A stretch of 64,000 nt of DNA from Paenibacillus humicus NBRC 102415 (lineage in GTDB: Bacteria > Bacillota > Bacilli > Paenibacillales > Paenibacillaceae), in the NCBI RefSeq assembly GCF_004000905.1, contig NZ_BIMD01000022.1:1-64000 (forward strand), read 5' to 3'. The notes beneath the pieces are model-generated. The model made no database searches and was not told where the DNA came from. It was given only the letters and a program-made list of their open reading frames with translations. Below, piece by piece: positions 1 through 9,062 of this stretch (positions are counted from its first letter, which is position 1; each line of letters opens with the position of its first letter). Made by a program: the position numbers and the translations under genes.

Positions 1-128
1 TTCCGCTTAAGCATCCCGCTTAGATTTCGAGTGAGCCCCGTGCTTTCTTGCATTCGGCACTTTGCTTCGAGCTCCGCCCGCATGCAGCATCCAGTCCATA
101 TGATTTTCGGCCCCAAGCGGCGGAAGTC

Positions 129-1766
129 CTACACCAGCCTGCGAAATTGGGACGGAGGAACGCCGACGAGCTTTTTGAAATGCTTGTAGAAATGCGCCGT
201 ATCCCAGTAACCGACCGCTTTGGCGATGTCATGGGTTTTCATCCCCGTGCCGCGAAGCAGCTCCATCGCCTTGTCGATCCGCACCCGGTGCAGGCAGTCG
301 GAGAAGCTGTGGCCGGTCTCTTTGTGGATGAGCTGGCCGAGATAGACCGGATTGACATGGTAGGCGGCGCCGAGCGTTTTGAGCGAATAGTCGTGCATGT
401 AAGAAGTCTGGATTTCAGCCAGAATCTGGCGCACGACCGGGCTTTGCTCCTGCCTGGCGCCAAGCGCCTGCAAGGCGGTCCGGGCGATTCGCCGCACCTG
501 CTCCTTGAGCTCCGCGAGGGAATTGCAGCGGTACAGATCGGCGGCGGCTCCCTGAAAGGGAGGAAGATCCCCCTGCTGAAGCGCATCCCCTGCCTGCCGC
601 TTCAATTCCAGCACCATCTCCGCTGCACCCAGCCGGACATCCTCGGGCCGGACATGGGAGCTGCCGGCCAATTCATCCAGGTCTCGGCTGATTTTCTCCA
701 GCAAAGCCTCCTCGTCCAGCGCTAGCAGCAGCCTGCCGTACGTTTCGATCTGAATGGAGGGGCGTGCCGGACCGCAAGACGGATCCTCGGAAACGGCTGC
801 AACCTCCTCATAAGCGAGAAGCATCTTCTCCGGATGAAGGAGAGCGTACTCCAGAGAGGTCTGCGCCTTGCGGTAAGAAAGCGGGGCTTGGCCGAAGCCT
901 ATCTCCGCCGTACCCGCTCCGATGCGCAGAGGACGGCGGATCGGCGACCCCAGCTCCCGCCTAAGCGCCAGCAGCATAGAATGGGCCTGCCTCAGCGTTC
1001 CGGCCTCTGCGTCCGGAAGTCCGAGCAGGATGACAAGGCGGTCGTTGTCGTCGAGGAACAGCAGATGTGGCCTGCCGGTCTGCCCCAGCCAGGCCGAGGC
1101 GGCGGAGCGGATATTCTCCGGGGAACAGGCTTCGGGCATCGAGCCGCCGGCAGGTCTGCTTGAGGAGGATGCTGCCGAGGCATCTCCAGCCGCAGCGTCA
1201 CAGGCCTCTCCTGCAGCGTCCCATGCTGCAACGGCAGCAAGAACGCACGGGCTGTCCAGCTTGAGTCCCAGGAATTCCGCCCGCGCCTCCCATTGCTCGG
1301 CGCTGATGCGGCCGTTCATCCAGCGGTACATGATGTTGTCGCGGACAAGCTCCACCTGCTCGCCGGTGAGCGTTTCGATCCGGGCGCGGTTCAGCTTCTC
1401 CACCGTGGCGCGCAGCGTTTCGGCCAGCTCCGCCATGTCGATCGGCTTGAGCAGATAGTTTTCGATGCCCAGGCGCATGCCTTCCCTTACGTAGTCGAAT
1501 TCGCTGTACCCGCTCAAAATGATGCATTTCAGAGCCGGATTCCGGCTGCGGCAGGCGCGGATGAGCTCAATCCCGTTCATCTCCGGCATGGAGATATCCG
1601 TGATCAGAATATCGACTGCCGCCTCGGAAGCTTCCATGTCCTGCAGCGCCAGAAGGCCGTCCTCGGATTCGCCGGCCAGCCTCAGCTGCAGGGAAGTCCA
1701 GTCGACGAGGCGGGCGAGGCCTTCCAGGATGAACGGCTCGTCATCTACGATCCAGACGTTGTACAT
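129..1766 (-). CDS. YesN-type response regulator (receiver + AraC-family HTH)
   Basis: Cytoplasmic DNA-binding response regulator, 545 aa. The N-terminus is a receiver domain with acidic residues D8/D9 and phospho-acceptor D57 in the LITDISMPE motif, plus a conserved Lys in YLLKPID. The last ~100 residues are a double-helix AraC HTH (DIAKAVGYWDTAHFYKHFKK); the middle is a long linker typical of YesN proteins. The start at 1766 follows an AAAGGAGGAAG ribosome site; an in-frame ATG at 1784 would lie upstream of that site. The gene begins inside the 3' end of the sensor kinase (26-nt overlap), so the pair is translationally coupled. By family, it should activate the divergent sugar ABC operon at 3882. 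The first 128 bases of the window, downstream of its stop, hold nothing recognisable. Confidence 0.93.
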   Translation of the reverse strand: MYNVWIVDDEPFILEGLARLVDWTSLQLRLAGESEDGLLALQDMEASEAAVDILITDISMPEMNGIELIRACRSRNPALKCIILSGYSEFDYVREGMRLGIENYLLKPIDMAELAETLRATVEKLNRARIETLTGEQVELVRDNIMYRWMNGRISAEQWEARAEFLGLKLDSPCVLAAVAAWDAAGEACDAAAGDASAASSSSRPAGGSMPEACSPENIRSAASAWLGQTGRPHLLFLDDNDRLVILLGLPDAEAGTLRQAHSMLLALRRELGSPIRRPLRIGAGTAEIGFGQAPLSYRKAQTSLEYALLHPEKMLLAYEEVAAVSEDPSCGPARPSIQIETYGRLLLALDEEALLEKISRDLDELAGSSHVRPEDVRLGAAEMVLELKRQAGDALQQGDLPPFQGAAADLYRCNSLAELKEQVRRIARTALQALGARQEQSPVVRQILAEIQTSYMHDYSLKTLGAAYHVNPVYLGQLIHKETGHSFSDCLHRVRIDKAMELLRGTGMKTHDIAKAVGYWDTAHFYKHFKKLVGVPPSQFRRLV

Positions 1767-3665
1767 GATCTTCCTCCTTTGCATAGAGGGGCAGGCGGAG
1801 CGTGATCCGCGTGCCTTTGCCCTTTTGGCTGGCCAGGCTGAGGCCGTAGCCGTCGCCGAATTGAAGCCGGATGCGCTCGTTCACGTTGCGCAGACCGATG
1901 GAAGACCCGGCAGCCGGACCGCTTACTGCTGGCGGCGGCGCTATGGACGCCCCGTCGGCGGGAGACGAGTCCACGGCTCCGCCATGCGAGCGTCCCGCGA
2001 GCTGCTTCTGGATGGCGAGCAGACGGTCGATCTCCATGCCTTTGCCGTTATCCTCCACCTCGATGATCAGGCAGGACTCGCCGTTCGCCTCTTCCTTCCG
2101 GGCGGAGATGTCGATCCGGTTATCCGGCGACTTCGGGTTGAACCCGTGCACGACGGCGTTCTCCGCCAGCGGCTGCAGGCAGAGCTTCAGCAGCGGAGCT
2201 TCGCGGAGGCCATCCTCGATCTTGATGGAATAGTGGAGCTTGTCACGATGACGAATGCGATGCAGCTCCAGGTATTGGCGGCAGTAAGCCATCTCGTCCT
2301 CCAGCCTGACAATCGTCTCGGGCCGCACGGAATAACGGAAGAGGGAGGCGAGCACGAACGTCATTTCGCCGACGTCGTCGGCTCCCTGGATCATGGCGCG
2401 CATCCGGATCGCCTCCAGCGTGTTGTAGAGAAAATGCGGGTTGATCTGCGCCTGCAGCGCCATCAGCTCGGCCTGCTTTTGCCTGGCATCCGACACATAG
2501 ACCTGATCGATATAGGCGCGCAGCTCCTCCAGCATGCCGTTGAAGGTCGAGGAAATCTCGCCGAGCTCGTCCTGGCTCCCCACCGGCACCCGAATCGAGA
2601 GATTGCCCTGCTTGGCCTGCTTCATCGCCCGGATGAGTATCCTTGTTCTGCGCGCGTGCCGGTAGACGGCGCCGTAAGCGAGACCGATCATGATGAGGAT
2701 GCCCAGAGCGGTCAGCGTGAACAGCTTGAGCTTGAGCCCCTTGTACTGCCGCTCCATCTCGGCGGCCGGCACGATCGCGCCGACGAACAGATTGCTTCGC
2801 GGCGTCCAAAGGGCGGACGTATAGGAAGCCCGGTCGAGCTTGGCGTACCCTTGGGAAGCGAGCAGCGGCTGCATGTGCGGATAGCTGCCATGCCACTTGC
2901 CGGAGGAGTCGAACAGCACCTGCCCGTTCGGATAGAGGACGAGCTGGGAGCCCATCGCGGTGCCGGGATCGCTGCGCAGCAGGTTTCGAATGCCCTCGGC
3001 GCTGTAAGTGACGAGCAGGGCGCCTTCATTTTGCAGCGTATCCGGATCGTTGATATCGAAAGGAAGGTATAATCGCCGCTGCCAAGACCGAGGATCGAGT
3101 TCAGCCCGGCCGTTCGGGAGCTTGCCGTCCGGCTGCCGCGCATGGCGTCGATCGCACGCTGAACGTCGTCTCCGTCGCGGCTGATCCAGCTGATTCCCTG
3201 CGTGTTGCTGCTGTTGAACACGAAGAAGAAGCGCTGGCTGCGGCTGTACAAGGCGATCTGGCGGATGTCGTCCTTCTTCTTCATCTGGGCCCGGACATAG
3301 GTCTCGATGTTCCGGTCCTCCGAGCCGCCGGAGGCGATATATTGGTTCAGCCGGTTCTGGATATAAGAAGGAAAGTCGTAGCGGAGGCAGTAGAGCAGAT
3401 CGCTCAGCACCGGCTGGTTCTGATAGAGAGTCAGCATGATGTCCTGCGCCTGGTCGAGCCGCTGGTCCAGGTAGCGGCTGACGCTGCCAGCCGTCTCGGC
3501 CTGCAGCCCGCGCTCCTTGCCCAGCACGGAGTCCCGCGAATAGCTGTACACAAGCGCTCCCAGCGAGCAGAAGGTGACGATCGTGACGAGGGAAAAAACG
3601 AGGATGATGCCGTTGAACAGCTTGGAACGGAAATAGATATGGTAGATTTCGGTCAGTTTGGCCAA
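1741..3665 (-). pseudogene. YesM-type sensor histidine kinase, reading frame broken
   Basis: Membrane sensor kinase expected to be ~640 aa. A TTG start at 3665 behind GGAGGG opens a frame with TM1 (residues ~18-40) and an extracellular sensor domain, reading well to GDYTFL near 3065. The frame then turns to Arg/Ser-rich nonsense, while a second frame continues the protein (FDINDP..., TYSAEGIRNLL), followed by TM2, HAMP, NPHFLYN (phospho-His), N-box ENAVVHG and DNGKGM. One base is missing near the short A run at 3059-3061. Everything else is intact and free of stops, so the lesion is recent or a sequencing error. It overlaps the response-regulator gene by 26 nt. If the lesion is real, the pair lacks a working input protein. 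Confidence 0.88.
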
Positions 3666-3881
3666 GTCCGGTTCCCTCCAGCGTCAGTATGCAGCCAGCC
3701 TTACCATAGCATGAAGGGGATAGGCGGGCAATGGAATCGGAGGCGCCGGGAAGCGGCTTGGCGGGATTACCTTTAATCTGTACATCAAAGCTAAAGTATC
3801 GTCTCTACTTGGGCGCAAATTTGCCGTGCTACAGTTGAAGGGCCGGTAATACCGAGGCAAACTTCGGAAGGGGGACAACAC

Positions 3882-4823
3882 ATGAATAGGCTTGCAACCG
3901 CATTCCGGGATCTACGGCGGAACGGCGCGTTCCTCCTGATGGTGCTGCCGGGAGCCGCCTGGTTCATCCTGTTCTGCTATCTGCCGATGCCGGGGGCGAT
4001 CTTCGCTTTCAAGGAGTTCCGCGTCGATCTTGGCGGCGGATTTTTCGGAGCGATCTTCCGCTCGGAATGGGTCGGATTCAAAAACTTCGAATTCCTGTTC
4101 AAAGCCCATGACGCTTATATCATTACGAGAAACACGGTTCTCTACAATCTCGTGTTCATCGTCCTCGGTCTCGTCTGCTCGGTCGCGATGGCGCTGCTGC
4201 TCTTCCAGCTGACGCAGAAGCGGCTCGCCAAGCTGTACCAGACGGCGATGTTCATGCCTTATTTCCTTTCTTGGGTCATCGTCAGCTACTTCACGTTCAG
4301 CTTCCTGAGCGTGGACAAGGGCGTCGTCAACCAGCTGCTCGGCACGCTCGGCGTCCAGCCGATCGACTGGTATTCCGATCCCAAGTATTGGCCGTACATC
4401 CTCGTGTTCATGAACCTGTGGAAGGGAGTCGGCTACTCCAGCGTCATCTATCTGGCGGCCATCGCAGGCATCGACAAAACCTATTACGAGGCGGCGATGA
4501 TCGATGGAGCGAGCAAATGGCAGCAGACCTTGCGCATTACGCTGCCGCTCATCCGGCCGATGATGATCATCCTCACGATCCTGGCGGTCGGCGGCATTTT
4601 CCGGGCGGACTTCGGCTTGTTCTTCCAGATTCCGCGAGATTCCGGAGCGCTCTTCCCGGTCACCAACGTCATCGATACGTATGTCTACCGCTCGCTCAAG
4701 GTGCTGGGAGACTTCGGCATGAGCACCGCAGCCGGCCTGTATCAGTCCGTCGTCGGCCTGATCCTCGTGCTGACCACGAACAAGATCGTCAAAAAAATCA
4801 ATGAAGAGCAGGCGTTGTTCTGA
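3882..4823 (+). CDS. lplB: LplB-type sugar ABC transporter permease
   Basis: Inner-membrane permease, 313 aa, of a CUT1-type carbohydrate importer. About six membrane helices are visible, starting with FLLMVLPGAAWFILFCY. The cytoplasmic EAA loop (YYEAAMIDGASKWQQ, then LPL) contacts the shared ATPase. The start follows AAGGGGGACAACAC. It is the first gene of a three-gene operon with the partner permease (one-base overlap TGATG) and the lipoprotein at 6513. No dedicated ATPase is encoded, as usual for LplABC-like systems, which borrow an MsmX-type ATPase. The 216-bp divergent spacer (3666-3881) separates it from the two-component genes and contains a GCAAATTTGC palindrome, but no convincing promoter could be assigned. 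Confidence 0.92.
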   Translation: MNRLATAFRDLRRNGAFLLMVLPGAAWFILFCYLPMPGAIFAFKEFRVDLGGGFFGAIFRSEWVGFKNFEFLFKAHDAYIITRNTVLYNLVFIVLGLVCSVAMALLLFQLTQKRLAKLYQTAMFMPYFLSWVIVSYFTFSFLSVDKGVVNQLLGTLGVQPIDWYSDPKYWPYILVFMNLWKGVGYSSVIYLAAIAGIDKTYYEAAMIDGASKWQQTLRITLPLIRPMMIILTILAVGGIFRADFGLFFQIPRDSGALFPVTNVIDTYVYRSLKVLGDFGMSTAAGLYQSVVGLILVLTTNKIVKKINEEQALF

Positions 4824-5785
4824 TGAGCATGATCCCGAAAACCGCAGGCGCCGCCGCTGTGCCGGCCGGAACGAGCCGCCGCAGCCGCGACTTCCACCGC
4901 CTCTCGCCGTTCTGGAACACCATTTTCCATCTCGTATCCGGGGGCTTCGCTCTGGCCTGCGTGTTCCCGTTCCTTTTCGTCGTCATCATTTCCCTGACGA
5001 GGGAGCAGTCGCTGCTCGAGGTCGGCTACCGGATCATTCCGGATGCCTTGAGCCTTAGCGCTTACCGCTATATTTTCCAAACGGGCGACCAGCTGCTGCA
5101 ATCCTATCTCGTCACGATTACCATCACGGTGCTGGGAACGCTGCTTACGGTCGTGATGACGACTCTGTATGCGTACGCATTATCCCGAAAAAGCTTCAAG
5201 TACCGCGGTTTCTTCTCGTTTCTGGCCTTCTTCACGATGCTGTTCAGCGGCGGCCTCGTGCCGACGTACATCGTCGTGACGCAGTTCCTGCACCTCAAGG
5301 ATACGCTGTGGGCGCTCATCCTGCCGATGGCGATGAACGCCTTCAACATTCTCGTGCTGCGCACGTTTTTCCAGACGATGGTGCCCGATCCGATCATCGA
5401 GTCCGGCAAAATCGACGGAGCGGGGGAGTTCCGCGCGCTGTTCAGCCTCGTGCTGCCGATCTCGCTGCCCGGACTCGCCACGATCGCCCTGTTCAGCACG
5501 CTGGGCTACTGGAACGACTGGTTCAACGCGCTGCTCTACATCGACTCCAACCAGCTCGTTCCGCTGCAGGCGCTGCTGATGCGGATCCAGAACAGTATGC
5601 AGTTCATCATCCAGAACTCGTCGCTGCTGAGCAGCGGCCAGAGCAAGGAGATGATCCGCTCGCTGCCGCAGGAGACGTCGCGGATGGCGATGGTCGTGCT
5701 GGCCACCGGCCCGATCGTGCTGGCGTATCCGTTCTTCCAGCGGTATTTCATCCAGGGGCTGACGATCGGGGCTGTGAAGGACTGA
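4823..5785 (+). CDS. YtcP/LplC-type sugar ABC transporter permease
   Basis: Second permease of the importer, 320 aa. About six helices are predicted, with an EAA-loop equivalent (ESGKIDGAGEFRALF, LPISLPG) and the family C-terminal ending FIQGLTIGAVKD. The ATG overlaps the lplB stop by one base, so translation is coupled. The N-terminal ~25 residues are basic and cytoplasmic. With LplB it should form the heterodimeric channel served by the lipoprotein encoded 727 bp downstream. Family knowledge places such systems in uptake of oligosaccharides or glycosides; the exact substrate cannot be read from the sequence. Confidence 0.92.
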   Translation: MSMIPKTAGAAAVPAGTSRRSRDFHRLSPFWNTIFHLVSGGFALACVFPFLFVVIISLTREQSLLEVGYRIIPDALSLSAYRYIFQTGDQLLQSYLVTITITVLGTLLTVVMTTLYAYALSRKSFKYRGFFSFLAFFTMLFSGGLVPTYIVVTQFLHLKDTLWALILPMAMNAFNILVLRTFFQTMVPDPIIESGKIDGAGEFRALFSLVLPISLPGLATIALFSTLGYWNDWFNALLYIDSNQLVPLQALLMRIQNSMQFIIQNSSLLSSGQSKEMIRSLPQETSRMAMVVLATGPIVLAYPFFQRYFIQGLTIGAVKD

Positions 5786-5827
5786 GCGGCTGCTTCAGGC
5801 TGCTCGGATCAAAGGCTGAAGAACGTT

Positions 5828-5945
5828 TGATGCCGCTCGCGCCGGGGCTGAAGACGGAGTGATGCCGCTCCGCGCCAGGGCTGATGACAACGTGCTGCCG
5901 CTCCGCGCCAGGGCTGGTCGGAGTGATGCCGCTCCGCAGGCGGAT
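5828..5945. repeat. Degenerate ~32-bp tandem repeat, four copies
   Basis: Copies sharing TGATGCCGCTCCGCGCCAGG start near 5828, 5860, 5893 and 5924, giving periods of 32, 33 and 31 bp, with the last copy truncated. They lie just after the permease stop. No uniform spacers are present, so this is not a CRISPR array. Copies have drifted by a few bases each. Confidence 0.75.
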
Positions 5946-6251
5946 GGCCGTTCCGATCGCTGTTGAAGTCCGGATTTCCTCGATTAGATGAAATTCAAGG
6001 TGGAAATCCGGCCTTCAAAGGCGAACGCTGACGCTTCTCCACGGCCATCTCGCCTGCTCCGGGCATCCGCTTCAGCCCAATAGGCATCGGCCGTCGCCGC
6101 GCAGCCCGCTCCGGCTTTACGGATTCGTGCCGCAGCCGTCGTCGCGCAGCCACGCTCCGGCAATAGGAAGCCGAAGCTTATGGCACTCCTCCGACACTTG
6201 CACTCTGCCGACCGGAACACAAGGGGCCTTCGCCGAGCCTGTTCCCGGCCG

Positions 6252-6386
6252 CTATCGGACATACGATCCGCTATTTGGCCGATTCGCACGGAAATGGACT
6301 TTTATCGGACATGAGATCCGTTATTTGCCCGGAAAAGGGCGATTTAGGTGCTGGAAGAAGGAAATAGCGGAACGTATGTCCGATAG
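6252..6386. repeat. 26-bp repeat: two direct copies and one inverted copy
   Basis: TATCGGACAT-N2-GATCCG-Y-TATTTG occurs at 6252-6277 and 6302-6327 in direct orientation, 50 bp apart, and as its near-perfect reverse complement at 6362-6386. Copy 1 or 2 can pair with copy 3 into a long stem of about 25 bp. This has the look of a REP-like palindromic intergenic element. Confidence 0.75.
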
Positions 6387-6512
6387 ATTCGGCGTCAAGG
6401 GTGGAGAAGCGCCCGAGATCTCGGAAAGCAGCCGATTCAACGAATATTTGCGGCCGCCCTCTGTACCGGGTGTCCCTGAATAGATAATCTTATACTTACG
6501 GGGGATGAGAAC

Positions 6513-8009
6513 ATGAAGAAACGGATGGGAATCATGGCCCTGCTCCTGCTGGCGGGAGCTGTAGCCGGCTGCTCCGGCGGCAATAGCAATAATAGCGGCG
6601 GCAATGCCGCAGCGGGCAATACCGGAGCGGCGGCCAACGCCGGAACGCCGAAGGCGGACGAGAAGCCGGTCAATCTGGTCTGGTACACAATCGGCACGCC
6701 GCCGAAGGATCTGGCCGCCGTCAACGATGAAATCAACAAGTATATCAAAGACAAGATCAACGCCACCGTCGAGATGAAGATGCTGGACTGGGGCGATTAT
6801 TCCCAAAAGATGCAGATTACGATCAATTCCGGCGAAAATTATGACATCGCTTTCACCAGCTCATGGGCCAACGATTATTTCGCCAACGCCAAAAAAGGCG
6901 CCTTCTACGAGCTGGACGGCCTGCTCGACAAGCAGGGCGCAGGCATCAAGCAGGCGCTGAACCCGGCCTTCCTCGAAGGCACCAAGGTGAACGGCCACAA
7001 CTACGGCGTGCCGACGAACAAGGAGCTGCCGCAGCAGCGCGTATTCCGCTTCAACAAGACGTATGTCGACAAGCTGGGACTGGACATCAGCAGCGTGCGC
7101 ACGATCGACGACCTGGAGCCGCTGCTCAAAACGTTCAAGGAAAAAGAACCGGGCATCGCTCCGATTCCGGCCAAAATCGCGGAGTTCCTGCCTTTCGACC
7201 TTCCCGTCAACGATCTGCCGTTCATCGGCGTGCCGCTGAAAACGACGGATTACAAGCTGATCAACGTCTGGGATACGCCGGAAGCGATGAGCTATCTCAA
7301 AACGATGCACAAATACTATGAAGCCGGCTACCTGCCGCGCGACGTAGCGACGCAGAAGGATGCAGGCGATTACTTCAAGACGGGCAAATGGCTCGTGGAC
7401 GTCGCCGACGCCCAGCCATACGCCGACAACCTGTGGTCCGCCGACGCCGGCTACGAAGTCGTTTCGAAGCCGATGCAGGACCCGATTACGTTCAACTGGT
7501 CGGTAGCAGGTTCCCTGCAGGCCATCAATGCCAAGTCCAAGCATCCCGAGAAAGCGATGGAGTTCCTGAACCTGCTGTATACGGATGCGAATCTGATCAA
7601 CCTCGTCGACTTCGGCATCGAAGGCAAGCACTACAAGAAAACGGGCGAAAAGGTGAAGGAGACGATTCCGGACAGCGGCTACGGCTTCCCGGCGTTCTCC
7701 GTCGGCAACATGATGCTGACGTACCTGAATCCGACCGATCCGGCCGACAAATGGGAAAAGTTCAAGGAATTCAACGAGTCCGCGACGAACGCTCCGCTGC
7801 TCGGCTTCCAGCTCGATACGAGCAGCATCACGACCGAGCTTGCGAACTTGAAGAACACGAAGGAAGCCGTCTACAACGGCCTGTTCTCGGGGACGCTTGA
7901 TCCGGAGAAGAATATCGCCCAGATCAACCAGAAGCTGAAAGACAACGGCCTCGATAAAGTGATGGCCGAGGTCCAGAAGCAGATCGACGCCTGGAAAGCG
8001 TCCAAGTAA
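6513..8009 (+). CDS. Sugar ABC transporter substrate-binding lipoprotein (LipO/LplA type)
   Basis: Extracellular binding protein, 498 aa. It has a lipoprotein signal peptide with lipobox AGAVAGC (lipid-bearing C20) and a Gly/Asn/Ala-rich tether (residues ~22-50). The mature part is a large type-I fold beginning VNLVWYTIGTPPKDL. ATG follows ACGGGGGATGAGAAC. It belongs with the LplB/YtcP permeases upstream despite the long repeat-filled gap. A strong intrinsic terminator follows at 8102. Its last seven codons are echoed ~77 bp downstream (see repeat at 7989-8086). Confidence 0.93.
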   Translation: MKKRMGIMALLLLAGAVAGCSGGNSNNSGGNAAAGNTGAAANAGTPKADEKPVNLVWYTIGTPPKDLAAVNDEINKYIKDKINATVEMKMLDWGDYSQKMQITINSGENYDIAFTSSWANDYFANAKKGAFYELDGLLDKQGAGIKQALNPAFLEGTKVNGHNYGVPTNKELPQQRVFRFNKTYVDKLGLDISSVRTIDDLEPLLKTFKEKEPGIAPIPAKIAEFLPFDLPVNDLPFIGVPLKTTDYKLINVWDTPEAMSYLKTMHKYYEAGYLPRDVATQKDAGDYFKTGKWLVDVADAQPYADNLWSADAGYEVVSKPMQDPITFNWSVAGSLQAINAKSKHPEKAMEFLNLLYTDANLINLVDFGIEGKHYKKTGEKVKETIPDSGYGFPAFSVGNMMLTYLNPTDPADKWEKFKEFNESATNAPLLGFQLDTSSITTELANLKNTKEAVYNGLFSGTLDPEKNIAQINQKLKDNGLDKVMAEVQKQIDAWKASK

Positions 8010-8086
8010 GTCCCCTTTATATTCGAAGAGGCGCCACGAAGCTCAAAGGCAGCCATCTCGTGAATGCCAGGAAAGCGTCCAAATAA
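7989..8086 (+). repeat. Duplicated 3' end of the binding-protein gene
   Basis: The final 21 bases of the gene (7989-8009, encoding A-W-K-A-S-K-stop) recur at 8066-8086 with two differences, still reading A-R-K-A-S-K-stop in the local frame. It suggests a small duplication or a former longer C-terminus cut off by an earlier stop. Confidence 0.55.
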
Positions 8087-8101
8087 CCTTGCGTAATAAA
8101 T

Positions 8102-8147
8102 AAACAGGCGTCCTGAAGCCAAGCTGGCTCGGGGACGCCTGTTTTTT
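8102..8147 (+). terminator. Intrinsic terminator
   Basis: Stem AAACAGGCGTCC / GGACGCCTGTTT with a 19-nt loop, followed by a T run. It ends the sugar importer operon. Confidence 0.9.
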
Positions 8148-8359
8148 GTCTTCCCAATATTCGCGGCAGAGGTTATAGGGGAGTTACTAGAGAATTCGAG
8201 CGGCCGTCGAGGCCGGGTCCGAGGAGCAGGCTGAGCAGCAGGAACCCGAGATTTAAGAGAAAAGGCTGAGCAGCAGCAAGCTTAGCAAGGTTGGGGGCAC
8301 AGCAGCCTGCCCAAGTCGGGAAGCCAACTTTTTATTTTTTGCGAGCCTCCGGGAAACCG

Positions 8360-8402
8360 GAAAAAGACAGCTCCCGAAGATGCTAGAGGCTGTCTTTTTT
8401 TT
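8360..8402. terminator. Bidirectional terminator
   Basis: Inverted repeat AAAAAGACAGC / GCTGTCTTTTT with T-rich tails on both strands. It can stop the importer operon on the plus strand and the nik-MATE operon on the minus strand. The surrounding 8148-8448 holds only imperfect GGCTGAGCAGCAG direct repeats and no gene. Confidence 0.8.
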
Positions 8403-8448
8403 GTATGAATCCCTCAAATCCTTAACTCCTCAATTCCTGTTCTTGGTC

Positions 8449-8534
8449 CTCAGTCTTACCGTCCTTGACTCTCATTCCTACTGTCATTGACTCTCAGTCC
8501 TGCCGTCCTCCACTCTCAGTCCTGCCGTCCTTGA
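8449..8534. repeat. 22-bp tandem repeat, about four copies, running into a gene's 3' end
   Basis: Units of 22 bp (CTCTCAGTCCTGCCGTCCTY plus GA or CA) lie at 8449-8468 (partial), 8469-8490, 8491-8512 and 8513-8534. The last two differ at two positions. Units 3 and 4 overlap the C-terminal codons and stop of the minus-strand membrane protein, giving its ...GRTESGGRQD tail. Confidence 0.8.
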
Positions 8535-8982
8535 ACTCCTCCGTCTCCCCGCTCTGAACCCGCCAGTCCACGAGAACCAGAGCGTTAACGATCAGCACAT
8601 AGACGGGGTATGCGAACATCGCCCCCAGAAGCATCAGCCCGATGGCGGGGTTGGGCTTGTCTCCCGGATCCGCAATCGGGAAGAAAGAGGCGAACGCATA
8701 GAAAAACAACGCCGAATAGGGAAGCCACAAAAGCGCGGATATATAGCGGCTGCGCTTTTTCCCGAATTTCCTCCTCGTCCAGACATAAGCGAGCACGGTC
8801 ACGGCAAGCCAGAGGGCCGCAGGAAAGCCTTCTGTGATAAGACTCATCTGCGACCGGCTCCAGCCGGTGAGCCGTTCGATCCGATAGTAGTTGGCGCCAA
8901 GCTCGAAATAGATCGTGAACGGCAGCGCATAAAGCGCGCTGGCCAGGTTGAGCCTCAGGAAGCCCAGAGTGAATCTCTTCAT
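8494..8982 (-). CDS. Small integral membrane protein of unknown function
   Basis: 162 aa with about four hydrophobic segments (LASALYALPFTIYF, FPAALWLAVTVLAYVW, YISALLWLPYSALFFYAFA, IGLMLLGAMFAYPVYVLIV) and a charged C-terminal tail built partly from the 22-bp tandem repeat. The start at 8982 follows GGGAGAAAGAAGAG; the longer frame to 9162 would overlap the MATE gene and lacks a ribosome site. It lies 80 bp downstream of the MATE gene on the same strand, as the last gene of the nik-like operon. I do not recognise a family. Confidence 0.75.
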   Translation of the reverse strand: MKRFTLGFLRLNLASALYALPFTIYFELGANYYRIERLTGWSRSQMSLITEGFPAALWLAVTVLAYVWTRRKFGKKRSRYISALLWLPYSALFFYAFASFFPIADPGDKPNPAIGLMLLGAMFAYPVYVLIVNALVLVDWRVQSGETEEFKDGRTESGGRQD

Positions 8983-9062
8983 GGCGTTCTCTTCTTTCTC
9001 CCTTATATTCCCTGTCAGCATTGACGATTGGGGAGGGGAAAAAGACGATCGGCCAAGCTTTC

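Larger units (their letters stand above)
5786..6512. other. 727-bp intergenic region rich in repeats
   Basis: Spacer between the permease pair and its binding-protein gene, unusually long for an lpl-type operon. It holds the ~32-bp tandem repeat (5828-5945) and the 26-bp dispersed repeat in three copies (6252-6386). Open frames crossing it have no ribosome site and no recognisable protein. Any promoter for the lipoprotein gene should lie between about 6390 and 6500. Confidence 0.6.

Noticed and set aside
1519-3072. 517-codon open frame on the plus strand opposite the sensor kinase
   Set aside because: Antisense shadow of a clear kinase gene; composition is Arg/His/Gly-rich and it has no ribosome site or family motifs.
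5828-5945. Possible CRISPR array
   Set aside because: Copies are contiguous and degenerate with no uniform unique spacers, and no cas genes are present.
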